A stretch of 64,000 nt of DNA from Combretum micranthum (GCA_024138025.1 JAMXBD010000206.1:124001-188000), one strand, 5' to 3'. Positions 26,703 through 40,146 are shown, counted from the stretch's first letter. Numbers and translations are program-made. Notes: generated by a model from the sequence alone, not told the origin.

Positions 26703-26895
26703 GCGCTAATAGTGTGTGTAAGTATGCGATCTTGTGTGTGTATGCACAAGTATGTGTGCGCGAGCGAGTGTGTGTGCACGAGTGTGTAGGCAAGTGAGAG
26801 TATGTGTGTGCACGAGCATGTGCATGTGTGTGTGCATGAGAGAATGTTTGCTTGTGTGTGGGAGAATGTGTACGCTTATGTGTGTGTGTGTGGGA
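26703..26895. repeat. GT-rich minisatellite in LTR F
   Basis: About 190 bases of purine-pyrimidine alternating gtgtgtgt, gtatgtgtgcgc and gcacgag words. Open frames on both strands across it (Cys-Val-rich on plus, Thr-His-rich on minus) are products of the repeat and not proteins. Sequence of this type can adopt Z-DNA in vitro; any role here is unknown. Confidence 0.85.
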
Positions 26896-29812
26896 GCTGT
26901 ACGAGAGTTGTACCAAAGCCAACAATGGTGTGCTCTATTAGCAATTGTGTAACCCCACTAAACAAGCATTTGGCTTTGACAAGTGTGTACATATGTCATC
27001 ACTAGAAGCTTGATCTCTATGTACACAACCTTACTACTCCTTGATCTGTCACAATGGAAGCTGTTTGAACTAAGAACTTAACAGTCGGTGAAGAGGTGTT
27101 AATCAAACATTAAATTTCAAACAATCTTGTTATCAAGTTCAGCAAATTCCTAAACTAAACTACCTTGTCGAATTTGGTTTCCTTGCTATCAATCGCTCCA
27201 TCGGTCACCCTGCCAAGCACAAGTTCATATAACTGCTATCGCCTCCGACCACCTAAGCACTGTTAGCCGCTATTCCATTGAATTCACATGAAATCAAAAA
27301 TGGGATGCTCATTTGGACAGTTGGCTTCAAGTAAACATATAAGCATCTGATTTCCTGTCGTGTCATGACCCCTATCTTATAAAGCAGGTATGTTGACAGT
27401 TGGCCTCAATTAAGATACAAGCACATGGTTTCTTGCCAAATCACATCCTCTATTTCTTAGAAATGGTCAGCGTAAGTATCTCAATTGTCATCTGAGTACT
27501 CCGCTGAAATTCCCTTACATCACTAAAAATCATTTTCCCTTAACACGCCATGATGCCACAAGGTGTACTCCAATATAGTGTTAGCTGTATTGATACATTT
27601 GAGGTAGCAATAATTGAGTCCTAGACTAAACAAGCCACTTTCACTTTGCATAGCAAGAAGCCCTTAAAAAAAGACATATATTGGACAATAGGAGAATTAG
27701 ACACCTTGGACAGCTAGGTCTAAACTAAATTATGAGTACAAATTACCTTAACTTGCTTATTTAACCTCTGCAACATGATTCTCTTTGGTTTCTTAGAGAG
27801 ATCATAAGCAAATCCATTTATAATTTCATCACATTATCCAAAAGCTAGGACCAAAATCCATGCCTTATGTCCTCGACAATTCTTCCTATTTGTTGTTGCT
27901 ATCCTTTGATCTTATTTCTTTCCCATCAACCCAAGCAGCAAGATAAGTGCCAAGGTAGGATGTAGTTCTCTCCATTGCTAAAACTTCTCAACCATCAACC
28001 ATAGGAACTCCCCAAATACTCACAACTCAATATGCCCTTCTTTCTCGAATTTCCTTGCTCCAAAGTAACACATCCCCTGCCTTTATCACCGAACAAATAA
28101 GACAACTAGTACACACACGCACACGTAACAACAACCACCTCCATTGTTCTACTCGACAGTTGGTGCATTCTCCTTTTTCCCACTACGACAAGCAGCAAGA
28201 CATCTTCACCTACACACACAATGTTGCTGCTACTCCCTGCTACCACTTCATTTATTCACTGTTGTACCATCACAGCTTTAATCTCAGTTGATCACCTCCA
28301 CCCAATAGCCCAAAACACACTGCACACGCCATTTCCCTAGTACTACATTATCAACTCCCACTCTTTGATCACGTGACATAAAGAAGGAGGAGCTTCTAGT
28401 TATCTAAGTGATCAAGTAAGTCATCTTAAGACCTTGTCTTACAGATCTCAGTAAATGGCATTTAATTGAATTCACCAACTAACAAAATTATGAGATACAT
28501 CATTAAAATTCGTAACTAATTACACTTAATTCGATTTTGTAATCTTCTCATTTAGAAAATCTGACTACACCATCAAAAAGTACTTGAAAAGTTGAGTGAA
28601 ATCAACCATTCATTTGCTTAAAATGGATTAGAAACAAAAAAGTTCTATGTGATTAAAGTTTAGACTTTAGAAATTTCAGAAAACTTAAAGCTTTTGTAGC
28701 TTAGTTGCTCAATCAGCTCCTAAAGCTATTTCCTAGTATAGTTCTTGGATTTTCTATTGCATTTAGGGGAATCTAAGACCAACAATGACTTGTCTGAAGA
28801 CTACTACAACAATTAAGGAGTTATGGCAATGCAACTAAAGAGAAAAGCTCTTATAGTGTGGGATATGCAGTACTAGGGGTGTAGAGTTCCTGTTTCCTAA
28901 TCTTGAGATGCTGTTAAATGATAACCAGACCAACTTAAAGGAAGGAGTCTCAAAGCTTATGAGTAAATTGGCAATAGAATAATGTGATTGATTTAAATGA
29001 CAAGAATGATGGAAATAATAACCAAAGAGATGAGACTATTACCTTAGTGGCTAAAGCAAATCAACTTATAGTAATCGTGGAATCTGACGAGGAAGACCAT
29101 GAAAAGCAAAGTTAGAAATCCTTTAATATGTATCAAGATAATATCTTATCAACTAAAGTTAGAAAGCTTTTGCTAAGAAATATAGAGCATAAAGATGACA
29201 AGTTAACTCAATCAATTGGGATTGCAAAAATGATGATAAGAGGGCTATTGATAAAGACTATGGTTGAGTTCTAATGTAGCAAATGGGTACAACTTTATTG
29301 TAGATCTACTAGATGACTATTACCAGTAAATGTTATGAATAGGTGAGTATACATCCTATGATCTCTATATTTACTTGTGCTTATAATGTAGTGCATTTAT
29401 AATTATATTAATAACCTGATATGCATGTGGGGTGGGGTTATGCTTGTGCCAGCTTTGTGCTTAGATTGAAATGCTAAGATACCATAACTTAACTAAACAA
29501 GTTAAATGTGTGATTAAGTAGTATAGCAACATTATGAGTGTTTATGAAATTGTATGGTCACAAAGCATAACTAAACTTAAACCATATATAGCTAAAATGA
29601 TAAATGAATCATGCATATCATAACATACAGCATTGTCAAAGGCCGTCACCACCCTATAATGATCTGGATGGGCTACGAGCATGGGTAACCAAGCAGACCA
29701 TTGGCCCTGTTCTTGGCAGTTGAAGAACTAAAATGTACTTGGGGGTATAGCTTACTGTCCAGCAGCTGCGCCAGCGTCATTACTTGTGTGGAGATCTACT
29801 TCGGGATCTTGT

Positions 29813-29834
29813 GTTACACACACACACACACACA
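29813..29834. repeat. (CA)n microsatellite
   Basis: A run of about ten CA units inside LTR F. Confidence 0.85.
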
Positions 29835-31367
29835 TATTTTTGAACTCTATGATATATGTACATATAAAATGAATCTTTTGAAAGTTCAAGTCTTGAAGTC
29901 AGGGTTTCATGGGAATTGACGGTAGTGGAACCTCCTTAACCCCTGTCATGGAGGGCGTAATCCATTCCATATGTGGTTATCGGCAGACCATATGTATTTG
30001 CTCATTTACTTGTTTGCATTGCATATGCTTGTTTAATCACTTGTGTGCTATTGCTTGAATGAAATAGGGTAGGGATTATACTTCACTAAGTCGTGGTTGC
30101 TCACTCCTTAACAGTTTTTTTTGCAGGTTATTTAAGCCTGAGAAAAGGTTAGGATCCGAGTGCAGAGCGTACCAAAGACCATATTTAATGTGTTAGATAG
30201 TAGATTAGAAACTTGTATTGCTAAACTTAGTTTGAAATCTATAATTTGAAATTGAAGTTTTCTTTCTTGAACTTAGCCACTATATCTCTTAAACCAAAGT
30301 TTACCTTATCTTATTGTTTGATAGGGTATCCAACTCTCTGCGATCCTCGTGGTCTATAGAATATCGGTATCCTTAATTATTTTCATAAATATATATATGC
30401 ATAACACAGTGAGTGTATAATTAATTAGAGTCTTGTAAACTTTAACTTGCAAGACAGTTCTCATGTTATGGGTATAAACGTGATATGATAACTTTAGGGC
30501 AATTTTACTAGGCTCCCTATAGGGTCGTGACATTAATTAAACTAATTAAATTAAACGATAGGATATAATTAGATAGATTAATATAATCAACTTAGTAAAT
30601 AGATTTAATTGAAATTTGAGATTTCAACTATTCTTTTCAAATTATCTATTTGTTTTAATTACCCATTTCATCAAATCAAATTTCTTAATTCTTTTTAACA
30701 ATCAAATTTGAATTCTATTCCTTTCAATTTGTCTATTTACTTTAATTATCTTTTCCAACAAATCAAATTTCATTATCATCTAACCAATTTTAATTAGAGC
30801 CCCTTTTCTTTCAATTATCAAATGAACCAATTTTCTAAAATTCAATTATTTAAATTTTTTAAAAAGTCCCATTTTAGCTACTTTAGTCTAAATTTCGTTT
30901 TCTAGATCCCCATAAATTTTTAATTATTCTACTAGTTTATAACTATTAATTCTTAAGTCTAAAACTAAATTAAATTCCTAAGCTAGATTTTTAGTTCAAG
31001 TATTTGATTTTTATTTCTATAAACTCTCATATTCTTTCTAATTATTCCGACACTTAAAATAAATATTTGAAAGGTTTAAGCCATAATTCCTTACTAATAA
31101 ATATCTTTGATCCTTATCTTTTATTTCCTTTTTCTTTTTTGACTTTGGGGGCTGCCTCATTTTTTCTTCTTCTTTTCCTTTTCTCCTTTCTTTTTTTGGT
31201 TATATTTTCTCTTCTTCTTCTTCTGTTCGTTTTTCTTTCTTTTCTCAAAATCCCACTCAAAATATCAAGTTCAAGAAAATTAAGAAAGAAATTGAAGATA
31301 GAAAATAAGATAGAAGATAGAAATCAAGTATGTAGTAGCTTCATCAACCATGAAGTAGTAATGGTAG

Positions 31368-34300
31368 TAGGGGTGAGTGGGTATAGGATGGGTAGGATAC
31401 GAGGTACTACCCATACCTTAACCTATATGGTACAAGGTAGTAGATTGCTACCCGGACCCTACCCTGTAGCATTATCTACCTATCCTGTACCCATACCCTA
31501 TAATACCTACAAGGTACATGGTATCCTATAGAACCTGTAAAGTATTTCATGAGCCAATAATTTTTTTCATGAATCTGTTTGTATTTATACTTTATACGTC
31601 ATCAAATATGGTATACCTATAACAAGAAAATAAATAATACTTTTGTTTGATTTAGAATTTAAACACATACATCAAAGTTGATTTTTAAAATAAAAATTTG
31701 ATCAATACAAGTAAACTGACAATTTCGTAATAGAAAAAACCAAAAAACAACAGAAAAAATCTTATCAATACAAATAAAAAACCAGCCCAACAAAGTTGTG
31801 AAATCCAGTAGCTTCAATAAGAACACAAAACTGCTTGAGAATCATCTCTAAAACTCCTTTAACTTCCAGAAAGCATAGCTTGTGAGGTTGCTTGTCGTAA
31901 AACTGAAATGAAAGAAAATTTACAGCATGAAGGAGAAAGTTCATGTAATATACAAAGTCTATGGTGCCTTTGAACATGTCTGTTAAGCACATAAATAACA
32001 AGAATTAAAATCTAAATAGACATTGCAAAAGATAATTAGAAGCTAATCGTGGTACTTATTAAGAAATTCCTACCACAAGCATAGCCACTTCATCAGGTGA
32101 AAATGCATTTTGTCTTATACTTTAGTCAACATCCAAAATTTCTTCATCAATCGAACTTGTCTCTATAAATTAAAACAATACAATTAAACAAAAAGTTAGT
32201 AATATGGAATTCAAAATAATGTTATAAAGTTAAATAACTAATACAAGAGGAAAAAAAGAAATAAATATTAATACAAAAAACTTACCCTTCTCATATCTTT
32301 CAGCATTTTCTAAATATTCTTCCATAGAAATTGGCTTTGGATTGTTTCTCAACCAGTCTTGTGCATAAATCAAGCATTCAATAACCTTTGGTGTCAAAGA
32401 GCTACAAAATTGGTCAAGAACTCGACTTGAAGTGCTAGATGCAGACTCTGATGCAACAGTTAACACAGGATTAGGCAAATGTCCATTACCATTTGAGAAA
32501 GAACTCTAAATCTTGAACTGTTAGCTCTCCACCAAGCTAAAATATCAAAGTCATCATCATTCTTTTCACATGGTTGCTCTAAATATTGATCAAACTTAGA
32601 TTTATAAATGTCATTTTCCTCCGCTTCCATAAACTTTTCAAAACCTTCTTTAATTTTTCTAAGGGGTTCATCTGAAACATGAATATCATCACCAATAATT
32701 TGATCCCCTATCTCCATACCAAGTGAGGCTTGAGAACTTTGTTATACTTAAGAGCATGATCATAAAACTCAAACAATCTACCAATCACATTCTTCATGTT
32801 GTTAAGCATTGCTTCTACCTTCGCATCATCATTACCATAAATTTCTTTGTAGTAATATTTCATAAACTGCAATTTATACCTTTTAACACATTTAATAACA
32901 CAACAGCAACCGATACCATCAAATTTGTTTTCTCAACACTTCCATAATATTTGGAAAACTTTTCTCTCATTTTTCTTGTCATTGATGGAAGAGAAGGATC
33001 TGGATCATTCTCCCACTCATTTAAAGATGTCAAAATGCCAACAACTTCATAAAAGTAAGAGTTAGATGTGACATACAATGATCCTTATATCCTTTTTGTT
33101 GTCTCATAGAATTTTCTCAAAAATCTAGACAAAACACTAGCATTTTCCCAATCATCACACAAGGGGACATCATTACCAAGCTCAATTGTATATGATGGGT
33201 CCTCATCTTCCAATCTTTGGAACACTTTCTTGAACTTAAGGGTAGTTTCTAACATAAGATATGTGGATTTCCATCTAGTAGAAATGTCTAAACACACAGA
33301 ACCCTTATAAGTGATTCTTTTACGCTCAATACATGCTTGGAATTGTTGAGCTCTAGAAGGTGAACTTCTCACATATCTTATAGCACTTTTAATTCAATCT
33401 ATGAAGTCTTGAATTTTTTTAACCCATCCTTTACAATCAAGTTTAAAATATGGGCACCACATCTCATTTGAAAGAATTCCCCATTCAAATAAGCAAACCA
33501 TCACATTCATATTTCTTTTCAAGTATTTCAAAGTGGTGTCATTTGAAGATGCATTATCAACAGTTATTGTAGAAATTCTATCTTCTAACCCCATTCATGT
33601 ATGCATTTCTCTACCATCTTGCCAATATCCTTACCCTTATGACTAGGCATGACAACAAAATTAAGGATCCTTTTATGCAATGCCCAAGAATCATCAACAA
33701 AATGTGCAATGAGACATAAATAGCTAAGGTTTTGAATGGAAGTCCAAATATCAGTTGTAAAAGCAATCCTAGATTTTAAAGATTTAAATCTTTCCATCAA
33801 TTGGGACTTTTCTTGAACATAAAGCTTCATGCAATCCTTAGCTATTATAAAACGTGATACATGCTTAAACATTGGTTGCACTGCACTAACAAAATCCCTA
33901 AAACCTTCACGCTCCACAGTAGAGAATGGTCGCTCATCAATAATGACCATTCGAGCAAGCATACGTCTACAATGATCTTGGTCAAACTTCCATGAGATAA
34001 GACAACCATTGTCACTATCAGTTACATCTTCCCATACTTTTTGAATGAAGTAAGAATTTTTTGCTTTTTATCCATATTTAGGGAAATCTAGAACAGGACC
34101 TCAAATGCTTCAACATAGAAGATATACCCCAACCAGAATCATATAGTAACTCAATTATACAGTAATTGCACTTTATCTTAATAATCTTCTGCTTATGGTC
34201 ATGTTAACGGGAATCTTAGTAAAATGAGCCCAAGCAAGTGAACCTTTGTTTTTGTTGGGACATACCTGGGACGAAGAGTCGCTAGCTGATAATGCAAGCG

Positions 34301-36204
34301 CTTTACTCGAACCTGGAGAATATTATTCTCATCCCCTTTACTTTCCATTTTCGCTCTAGAAAAATCAAAATATAGCAAGATAAATTATTCATTAGCTCAA
34401 ATTCACATGCTTTACATTTATAGTTCATAAAAATGGAAAAGGAGTTTAGAAATATATCTTATGTGTGGCATGTTCACATAGAAATATAATTTTACAACTT
34501 GGCATACTTTTTATTTGGCAATTGGCACATAAATGGAGGAACGTGGTATTACTTTATAAAACATGTCCACAAATCAGTAATACAACTTTTCAGGTCAACC
34601 TTTACCCTTAGACTATATGCATGGGATTTTTCTTAATATAAGCCAACCAATAAGTGGATAACGAACTGTCCCATTTTACAATATTTTTTTGGAGATAATT
34701 AAATTAAAAATAAAGAGTTATTTGATCCTAGAATTAAACACTCCCGGATTTGTCCAAAGTAATGTGCCTTCTTCTCATACTTAGGTATCTTTGTTAACCT
34801 TCAAATAAACATATAAAGGGCAACTAGACATAACTGATATTTATGCTAAAAAATAACTAGGAGAAAATATAAATAATCCTTAAACTTTAATTCGGTCCAT
34901 CTCCCTTAAAACACTGGTGTTAATACCATAAGTTATAAGAGTATTGCATATTTGTTGGTTGAAATCAGTCTTTATTATAGTGATTGTTAATTTTATTTGA
35001 AAACGTCAAGCATGTAGACAATCTCCTAATGATGATTGTTATGGGGTATAGCCTCCCAAAACATTACAAGGGCATGTATTGGTTGATTTACCTTAGGTCA
35101 TATTTGAGTTTATGCATTTTGGATTATCCTTAGTAACCATGCATGGTTTTTCTCCTTTTCACAGCTCAAAACTGGTGGACATCCAAAAGTCAAAGGAGAG
35201 ACTTTTGAGGTCTATCCATGTCCAATCAACCATGCATGTATTTAATTTTCCTATTAGGAGACTCTTCCGGTCGTTGCGTTTAACTATAACGCTTGACCTT
35301 CAAGGTTTTCCCCCCTTGTGGCTGTCCGATTCCAACAGCTTCACATGGATCCTTCTTACTAAATTCAACCCACGATTTGAGAAACTCTTGCTATACTTCT
35401 CACAACAACACATGTACTTCTCAATCATAAAATATCATATAATAAGCAGGTGATTTATTTTTATTAGGTAATATTTCTATTGAATGTTAAAACCATCAAT
35501 AAAATAATTTTATTTTCCTTATTTTGAAACCAAATTGTGTAACAACTCAATACTATCTCCTTTTTCTTTCAAGTTACTGGAAGTTATATTTCTAAAATTA
35601 AATATATATCTTGCTCTAAAATAAAATCATTGCAAAATATCTGTTAGCAAGATATTCCATCGTAGATTGAAAAAATAAATTGAAAATGAAAACGACAACA
35701 AAATATACAAAATGAACATACCTTTTCATGGAGGAGTGATGAGCAAATGAGTGGCGTGAGAAATGTGAGATGGAGAGTGACGTGAGTATAGGTGGCTAAG
35801 ATAGAGTCACAAAGAGTGGCGTGAGAAAGAAGTATGGGTGGCTGAGACAGAGTCACAGAGATTGGTGTGAAAATGATAGTAGGTTTAGGGTTTTGTTGGG
35901 CTGGGCTAAATGAAAAGTATATTATTATTTTTTAACAAAAAAAATATTATTATTAGTTTTAGTTTTTTTTTTTTAGATTTATATTGGGTGAGTACAGGGT
36001 ACCCTATACCTTATACTTAAAAAACAGGGTACAGATTGGGTACAGGGTATTGAAACTCATACCCGTACCCTACCATAAAAATATAGGGTTCAAAAAATTC
36101 TATACGTACCCTACCCTATAACCTTTGATACTCACCCGAACCCTACTTGATTGAGCAAGGTTCGGGTGGGTATCTGATGCGATAAGGTTACCCGCTCACC
36201 CTTA
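31368..36204 (-). mobile_element. hAT-superfamily DNA transposon, 4,837 bp
   Basis: The ends TAGGGGTGAGTGGGTA and, inverted, TAAGGGTGAGCGGGTA match at 14 of 16 positions. An exact 8-bp duplication, aatggtag, flanks them (31,360-31,367 and 36,205-36,212), the size expected for hAT. Both ends hold repeated gggtacagggta and accctaccc words, i.e. subterminal motifs of the kind hAT transposases bind. It encodes a BED-finger/RNase H-like transposase on the minus strand that is now broken by frameshifts. It sits inside LTR D. The intact duplication and ends against a decayed transposase suggest it is an old but well-preserved copy that could move only in trans. Confidence 0.93.
32122..34348 (-). pseudogene. 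hAT transposase (RICESLEEPER/Ac-like), frameshifted
   Basis: Cut-and-paste transposase relict. In order on the minus strand: a possible start at 34,348; an SLAWAHFTKI stretch; a BED zinc finger (CNYC ... KHLRSC, about 34,080-34,200); SWKFDQDHCRRMLARM, then the RNase H-like core (33,394-33,962) with TTDIWTSIQNLSYLCL and ITVDNASSNDTTLKYL; the domain interrupted by the helical insertion (32,460-33,372) with LDISTRWKSTYLML; and the hAT C-terminal dimerisation domain (32,230-32,480) with TVASESASSTSSRVLDQF. A last exon is likely spliced in from a gaag|GTAAG donor (about 32,290) to a stop at 32,122. The frame changes several times: between start and BED finger, inside the finger, at about 33,440, and near 32,470. 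The protein cannot be made as written. Domestication is unlikely given this decay. Confidence 0.88.
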
Positions 36205-38363
36205 AATGGTAGTGAAGATTAAGCAAATTAAGTTTATAAAATGAGCATGTTTGTTATTTTACTTTATTTTGATCATTGTTTATGCATGAGAATGATGAAT
36301 TGGAGTTAAATATAAGTAGAATTTGTGATAAAATTTGTAAACCATGGATGCATGAACTTGTATGCTAAGAACTTAGTTGTTATGCATATGTAGAATAGAA
36401 GATCGATGAAATGATTTTGATGACGTGAGATACTTCAAATATATTTAGGAGTTTTGTTTGAACTTAATATTAATTTGTATGCTGATTCTATTATGTTTGG
36501 TATGAAATATGTTAAGTTTATAGAGTTGAATTTTGAAGAAAAGATGAAGGAAAAACATGGAAAACAATCACAGGACAATGATCATGGGCATTATTCATTC
36601 CACAATGAGCACTATTTTTAAAAAAAAATTAGACAATTACAAGAGCAATCTATCCTGCTAAAAATTCTATTTTGAAAATTTTTAACCATTACGGGAGTGA
36701 TCTATCCCATGATGATCTCTATTTTGGAAATTTGGGCCATTATGGGTGTGATGAGACCTATGATCAGCATTGATCAATGATTTTTCTCTAATTACAGGCG
36801 TTACAATGGGCGTGATGACCATCACCCCCTTCATTATGGGCATGATCACACCCTGCATCACGAGGATGATGAAAGGTGTGATCAGGCCCAGCCTAAAAAG
36901 AAAAAAGAAAGAAAAGTAAAATCAAATACATGAATGAAATAAATAATAAGTAATATATCTATATGTGTGTTAGAGATTGTTGTTTATAGAAATTATTAAA
37001 AAGATAATATATTTTAAATATAAAGTTTTAATTGAATAGAAGTATGTGCATATGATATCTTAGTAAAATGCACTTGATAAATGATGATGTTTGATATGTA
37101 TATAAGCATGTGAAGAGGATATATTATGTTATTAAATATGTTTTGCTAAATGTGTACGTTTGTATGTATCATTAATCACAAGTATTAATACATGTATTTT
37201 GTGAATTTAAATTGATAAAATAGACTTAATAACTATAGGTGGCTTGAATTAAATGATCAGTCTTATAGTCAATTCCTAGATATAAAATTAACTTAGTTTA
37301 TGAATCTAAATTCAACTTGACTTAATGAACTTTAGTAAACTAAAATAAACTAGAATAACTAAGTCTATCCAACTTGGCAAGTTAGTTGATATAGATTTAA
37401 TTTGTAAATGACTTAGATGTAATTATAGTATATTAGTCATTCCATATTAGAGGGAATATGTTGTTTCAAATATATGTTACTAGGAAATGAGTTTGATGAA
37501 AGTGAATAATAAGATAATGATTTGTATAAATAGAAATGAGTTAAGTGAATATAATGCATTATGTTATTGAATATGTTTTAATAAAAATGTATATGTTTGT
37601 ATGAAGCACTGATCATGAGTGTTAATGCATGTGTTGTGTAAATTGAAATTAACAATTAAGAAATAATGTTAAACTAATAAAATAGATATAAGTTCAACTT
37701 AAGTTAATAGACTTAAGTTTAATTTGACCTAATAGGTAGTAAGAGGTGAAATGTAGATTAGTATAGAACATGGATATTATTGGTAATAATTATTTCATTT
37801 CATACGAGAAACAAACAAATCAATCATTGGAATTACCAGAAGATTAGTACGGCTTAATCAGGATAACAGGTGAGTGACTTTGATCCTTTCATATTGTTTG
37901 TACTTGTAATATAGTTGCACATGTGCTAATATAAACATAATTGGCTATGTGTGGGGAATTGGGTACTTGTGTGCTGTTTGGATATTGTTTTGGTTGATAA
38001 CTCATTAATTTAAAAAGAGATCATACATTGCTTATAATAATTGCGTTGCCGTTATTGATGAATGTCTGTTAATTGATTGGTTGCTTTAATAAATGGACTT
38101 AATACTGTCCTATTATTCATTAAATGGACATGCATCACTTGACAACATAATTTACATCAACATGGTATTCACGTCACATATTAATATTTTGATTATGTGG
38201 TAATGTTTTGGCGAGTTCAATGAATCTGGTTAAGATTAATATAGAGTTGTCAGCTCCATAGAAACTAAGTAGGCACTAAAAGACGTCTCCAAAATTGGAA
38301 TTGGCTATAGGATATTAATACTTAGGGAGTTATGAGGTTCTAAAGTGAAGTTGCGAGTATTTT

Positions 38364-38383
38364 CGTGTGTGTGTGTGTGTGTA
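38364..38383. repeat. (GT)n microsatellite
   Basis: About nine GT units within LTR D. Confidence 0.85.
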
Positions 38384-39036
38384 AGAAATAAGTTTAAAAA
38401 GGATTTCTCCTTCCTTAGTTCTCAGTCTTTCCTAGGAGTGAATTACTTGAGCTGGTCCTTCAACCCTCAAGAGAGGGCATAAATCTCCATTGGTTTGGAT
38501 TCCGATTATTCAAACTATGCATTTTCATATGATTGAGTATTGCATTGCATATGATTGATAATTTAACTTGCTTGAATTTGTTTCAAATGTGTTAAGATAA
38601 AGTTATTCACTGAGCTTATCATGCTCATGCTCCTATAGATTGTTTGATTTCAGGAATCAAAGGGATTGTTTGGAAATTTGAGATAGAAGTTAGAAAAAAA
38701 TAAATATAAAAAACAGACATGGGTTTTAGAGAAATATGAGGCTCAAGTGAAGATGTTTTTGGAGATCAATAGCTAAGAAAAGTTATGATGTAATAGTTAG
38801 GAACTTAATGTAAGTTTAGAGTAATGTAATTCTTGTTTGTATTATATATATAATATTTTTTATTCTAAAGAACCTTTGATCTTGTATAACTGTGCACACC
38901 ATGGAGTGTTCTACAAGTTTGATGTTCATGTGTCTTTCCAGGAGTCTGAGATGATTTAATATCAGTGTCTATGACTCCGGTTTGATACATAACGCATCGA
39001 TACTTCTAGGGTATCTTGTGGGGGTGTGACAAAAAT

Positions 39037-39780
39037 CCTCGAGTTTTATGTGTCGAGTCAGGTTTTCTATAAAATTTTATATTATATTTAAAACCAACTC
39101 TAAACCTCTAAGGTTTTAAGAGAGTGCCTAAACTTGATCATAAAATCCTGTATGATTTTTAGTGAATCACTATCAAATAATAACCTGTCTAATTGTATCC
39201 ACACACTAGTTTAGTGAATCTACTCATAACATTAAACTGGATCAAGAAACTTGCCAAACAAAATAACCCTCCATCGTTCTTATATTCCCTTTATTAAATT
39301 GCTATTAGTTAGAAAATGGTACTATTTGAGTTTCTTATTTAAAGTGATAATTTTAAAACTTAGGAACCGACGACATTCCTTTAGTAAAGATAAACCATTT
39401 CAATTCTCTAGTAATTGCACATGCAAACTGGAGTTTCCTTTAGCTTTTCATTTTAGCAAGTAATTAAATTCGATATTTTTGCTCTTATTTTTGAGATGAT
39501 CACATTTTACGGATACATGGTCGGTATTAATATGTAATTAACAAATAATACCATATATTCTAATTTATACTAAGTAAAATAATAACTTTAATGAAATTTT
39601 ACTTTTTAATTTTAATTTTAACAAATAATAAACCTATATTTGAAGGACAATAATAATAATAATAATAATAAAAGAGGAGAACAAATGGGTCTAGTACACA
39701 CCAAAAGATTCCTCATTTGCTACGCAATACGCAAATGCTAAAAAGTTGTTCCGGCCGAGATATCGGCAACTTCACCACCA
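39037..39780. promoter_or_regulatory. probable upstream region of the CK2 beta gene
   Basis: The space between the end of LTR D and the leader of the CK2 beta gene. It has an (AAT)n tract at 39,651-39,672 and no clear TATA box at a fitting distance. A TATA-less, pyrimidine-rich start region would suit a housekeeping kinase subunit. Solo LTR D ends only about 1.1 kb before the start codon, so the native promoter must lie within this short stretch or include LTR sequence. Confidence 0.4.
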
Positions 39781-40146
39781 TCCCTTTCTCTCTCTTCTTT
39801 CTCTCTCTCCGTCTCACTGATTCTCCAAAGCTAACAGTTTCAATTTCAACAATTCTTCATCCAAACCAACTCGAAATCTAAACATAGAAATAGAGAAAGA
39901 GAGAGAGAGAGAAAGAAATTTTTTTTTTAAATTATAAAAAATTAAAATGACCTAATTTTCGCGATGGAAAGCTCTTCATCCAAACCCTAGAATTTGATAA
40001 CCTAGGGTTTATCGATTCCGCCTTCTTTTTCCTCCACTTCCTCCATCGCTAATGTTAGGTGAAATTAATCAAATTTCAAGATTTCGTCTCTAAAGAGACC
40101 TCGGGAGGGAGAAGAAGAAGAAGAAGAAGGAGAAAAAGAAGAAGAG
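39781..40146 (+). promoter_or_regulatory. 5' leader of CK2 beta: CT tract, GA tract, teloboxes, uORFs
   Basis: A CT-rich initiator-like run (39,781-39,815) is followed by a (GA)n run (39,893-39,925). A telobox AAACCCTAG (39,982-39,990) and its inverse CTAGGGTTT (40,002-40,010) form a 9-bp inverted repeat; teloboxes are common near starts of plant growth- and translation-related genes. Three upstream ATGs open short frames: 39,947-39,955 (2 codons), 39,964-39,990 (8 codons, ending inside the telobox) and 40,052-40,093 (13 codons). Where transcription starts, and whether a leader intron removes them, cannot be read from sequence alone. Confidence 0.55.

Larger units (their letters stand above)
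25611..30532 (+). mobile_element. solo LTR F inserted in LTR D
   Basis: Starts TGTAATTCTCGAATTTTGCG and ends ctatagggtcgtgaca, with perfect 5-bp flanks ttaat at 25,606-25,610 and 30,533-30,537. Its 3' part follows the same plan as D and E: gtgagtatacatcctatgat near 29,345, a catggagggcg block near 29,950, and a pyrimidine tract plus gcaggttatttaagcctgag near 30,120. Length is 4,922 bp. It includes a GT-rich minisatellite (26,703-26,895). The middle (about 27,000-29,300) is not matched by the other LTRs and shows no recognisable protein. Confidence 0.8.
25485..39031 (+). mobile_element. solo LTR D, split by LTR F and a hAT transposon
   Basis: D is present in three pieces: 25,485-25,610, 30,538-31,367 and 36,213-39,031. 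Together they give about 3.78 kb once the two insertions and their target duplications are removed. It starts TATAATACCCAAATTTTGG, probably TG changed to TA, and ends gtgggggtgtgaca. Flanks are aaaac (25,480-25,484) and aaaat (39,032-39,036), differing by one C/T. Piece two continues the sequence seen in LTR E at 48,720-48,900, and piece three matches E at 51,900-52,150, which supports joining them. There is no gag-pol, so this is a solo LTR. The subfamily is shared with C. Confidence 0.75.

Noticed and set aside
26596..27005. Overlapping open frames on both strands rich in Thr-His or Cys-Val
   Set aside because: They simply translate the GT-rich minisatellite of LTR F; low complexity on both strands.
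31067..31531. 154-codon open frame with a hydrophobic Phe/Leu-rich start
   Set aside because: It crosses the boundary between LTR D and the hAT end at 31,368, and its first half is a CT-rich LTR leader, so it is not a gene.
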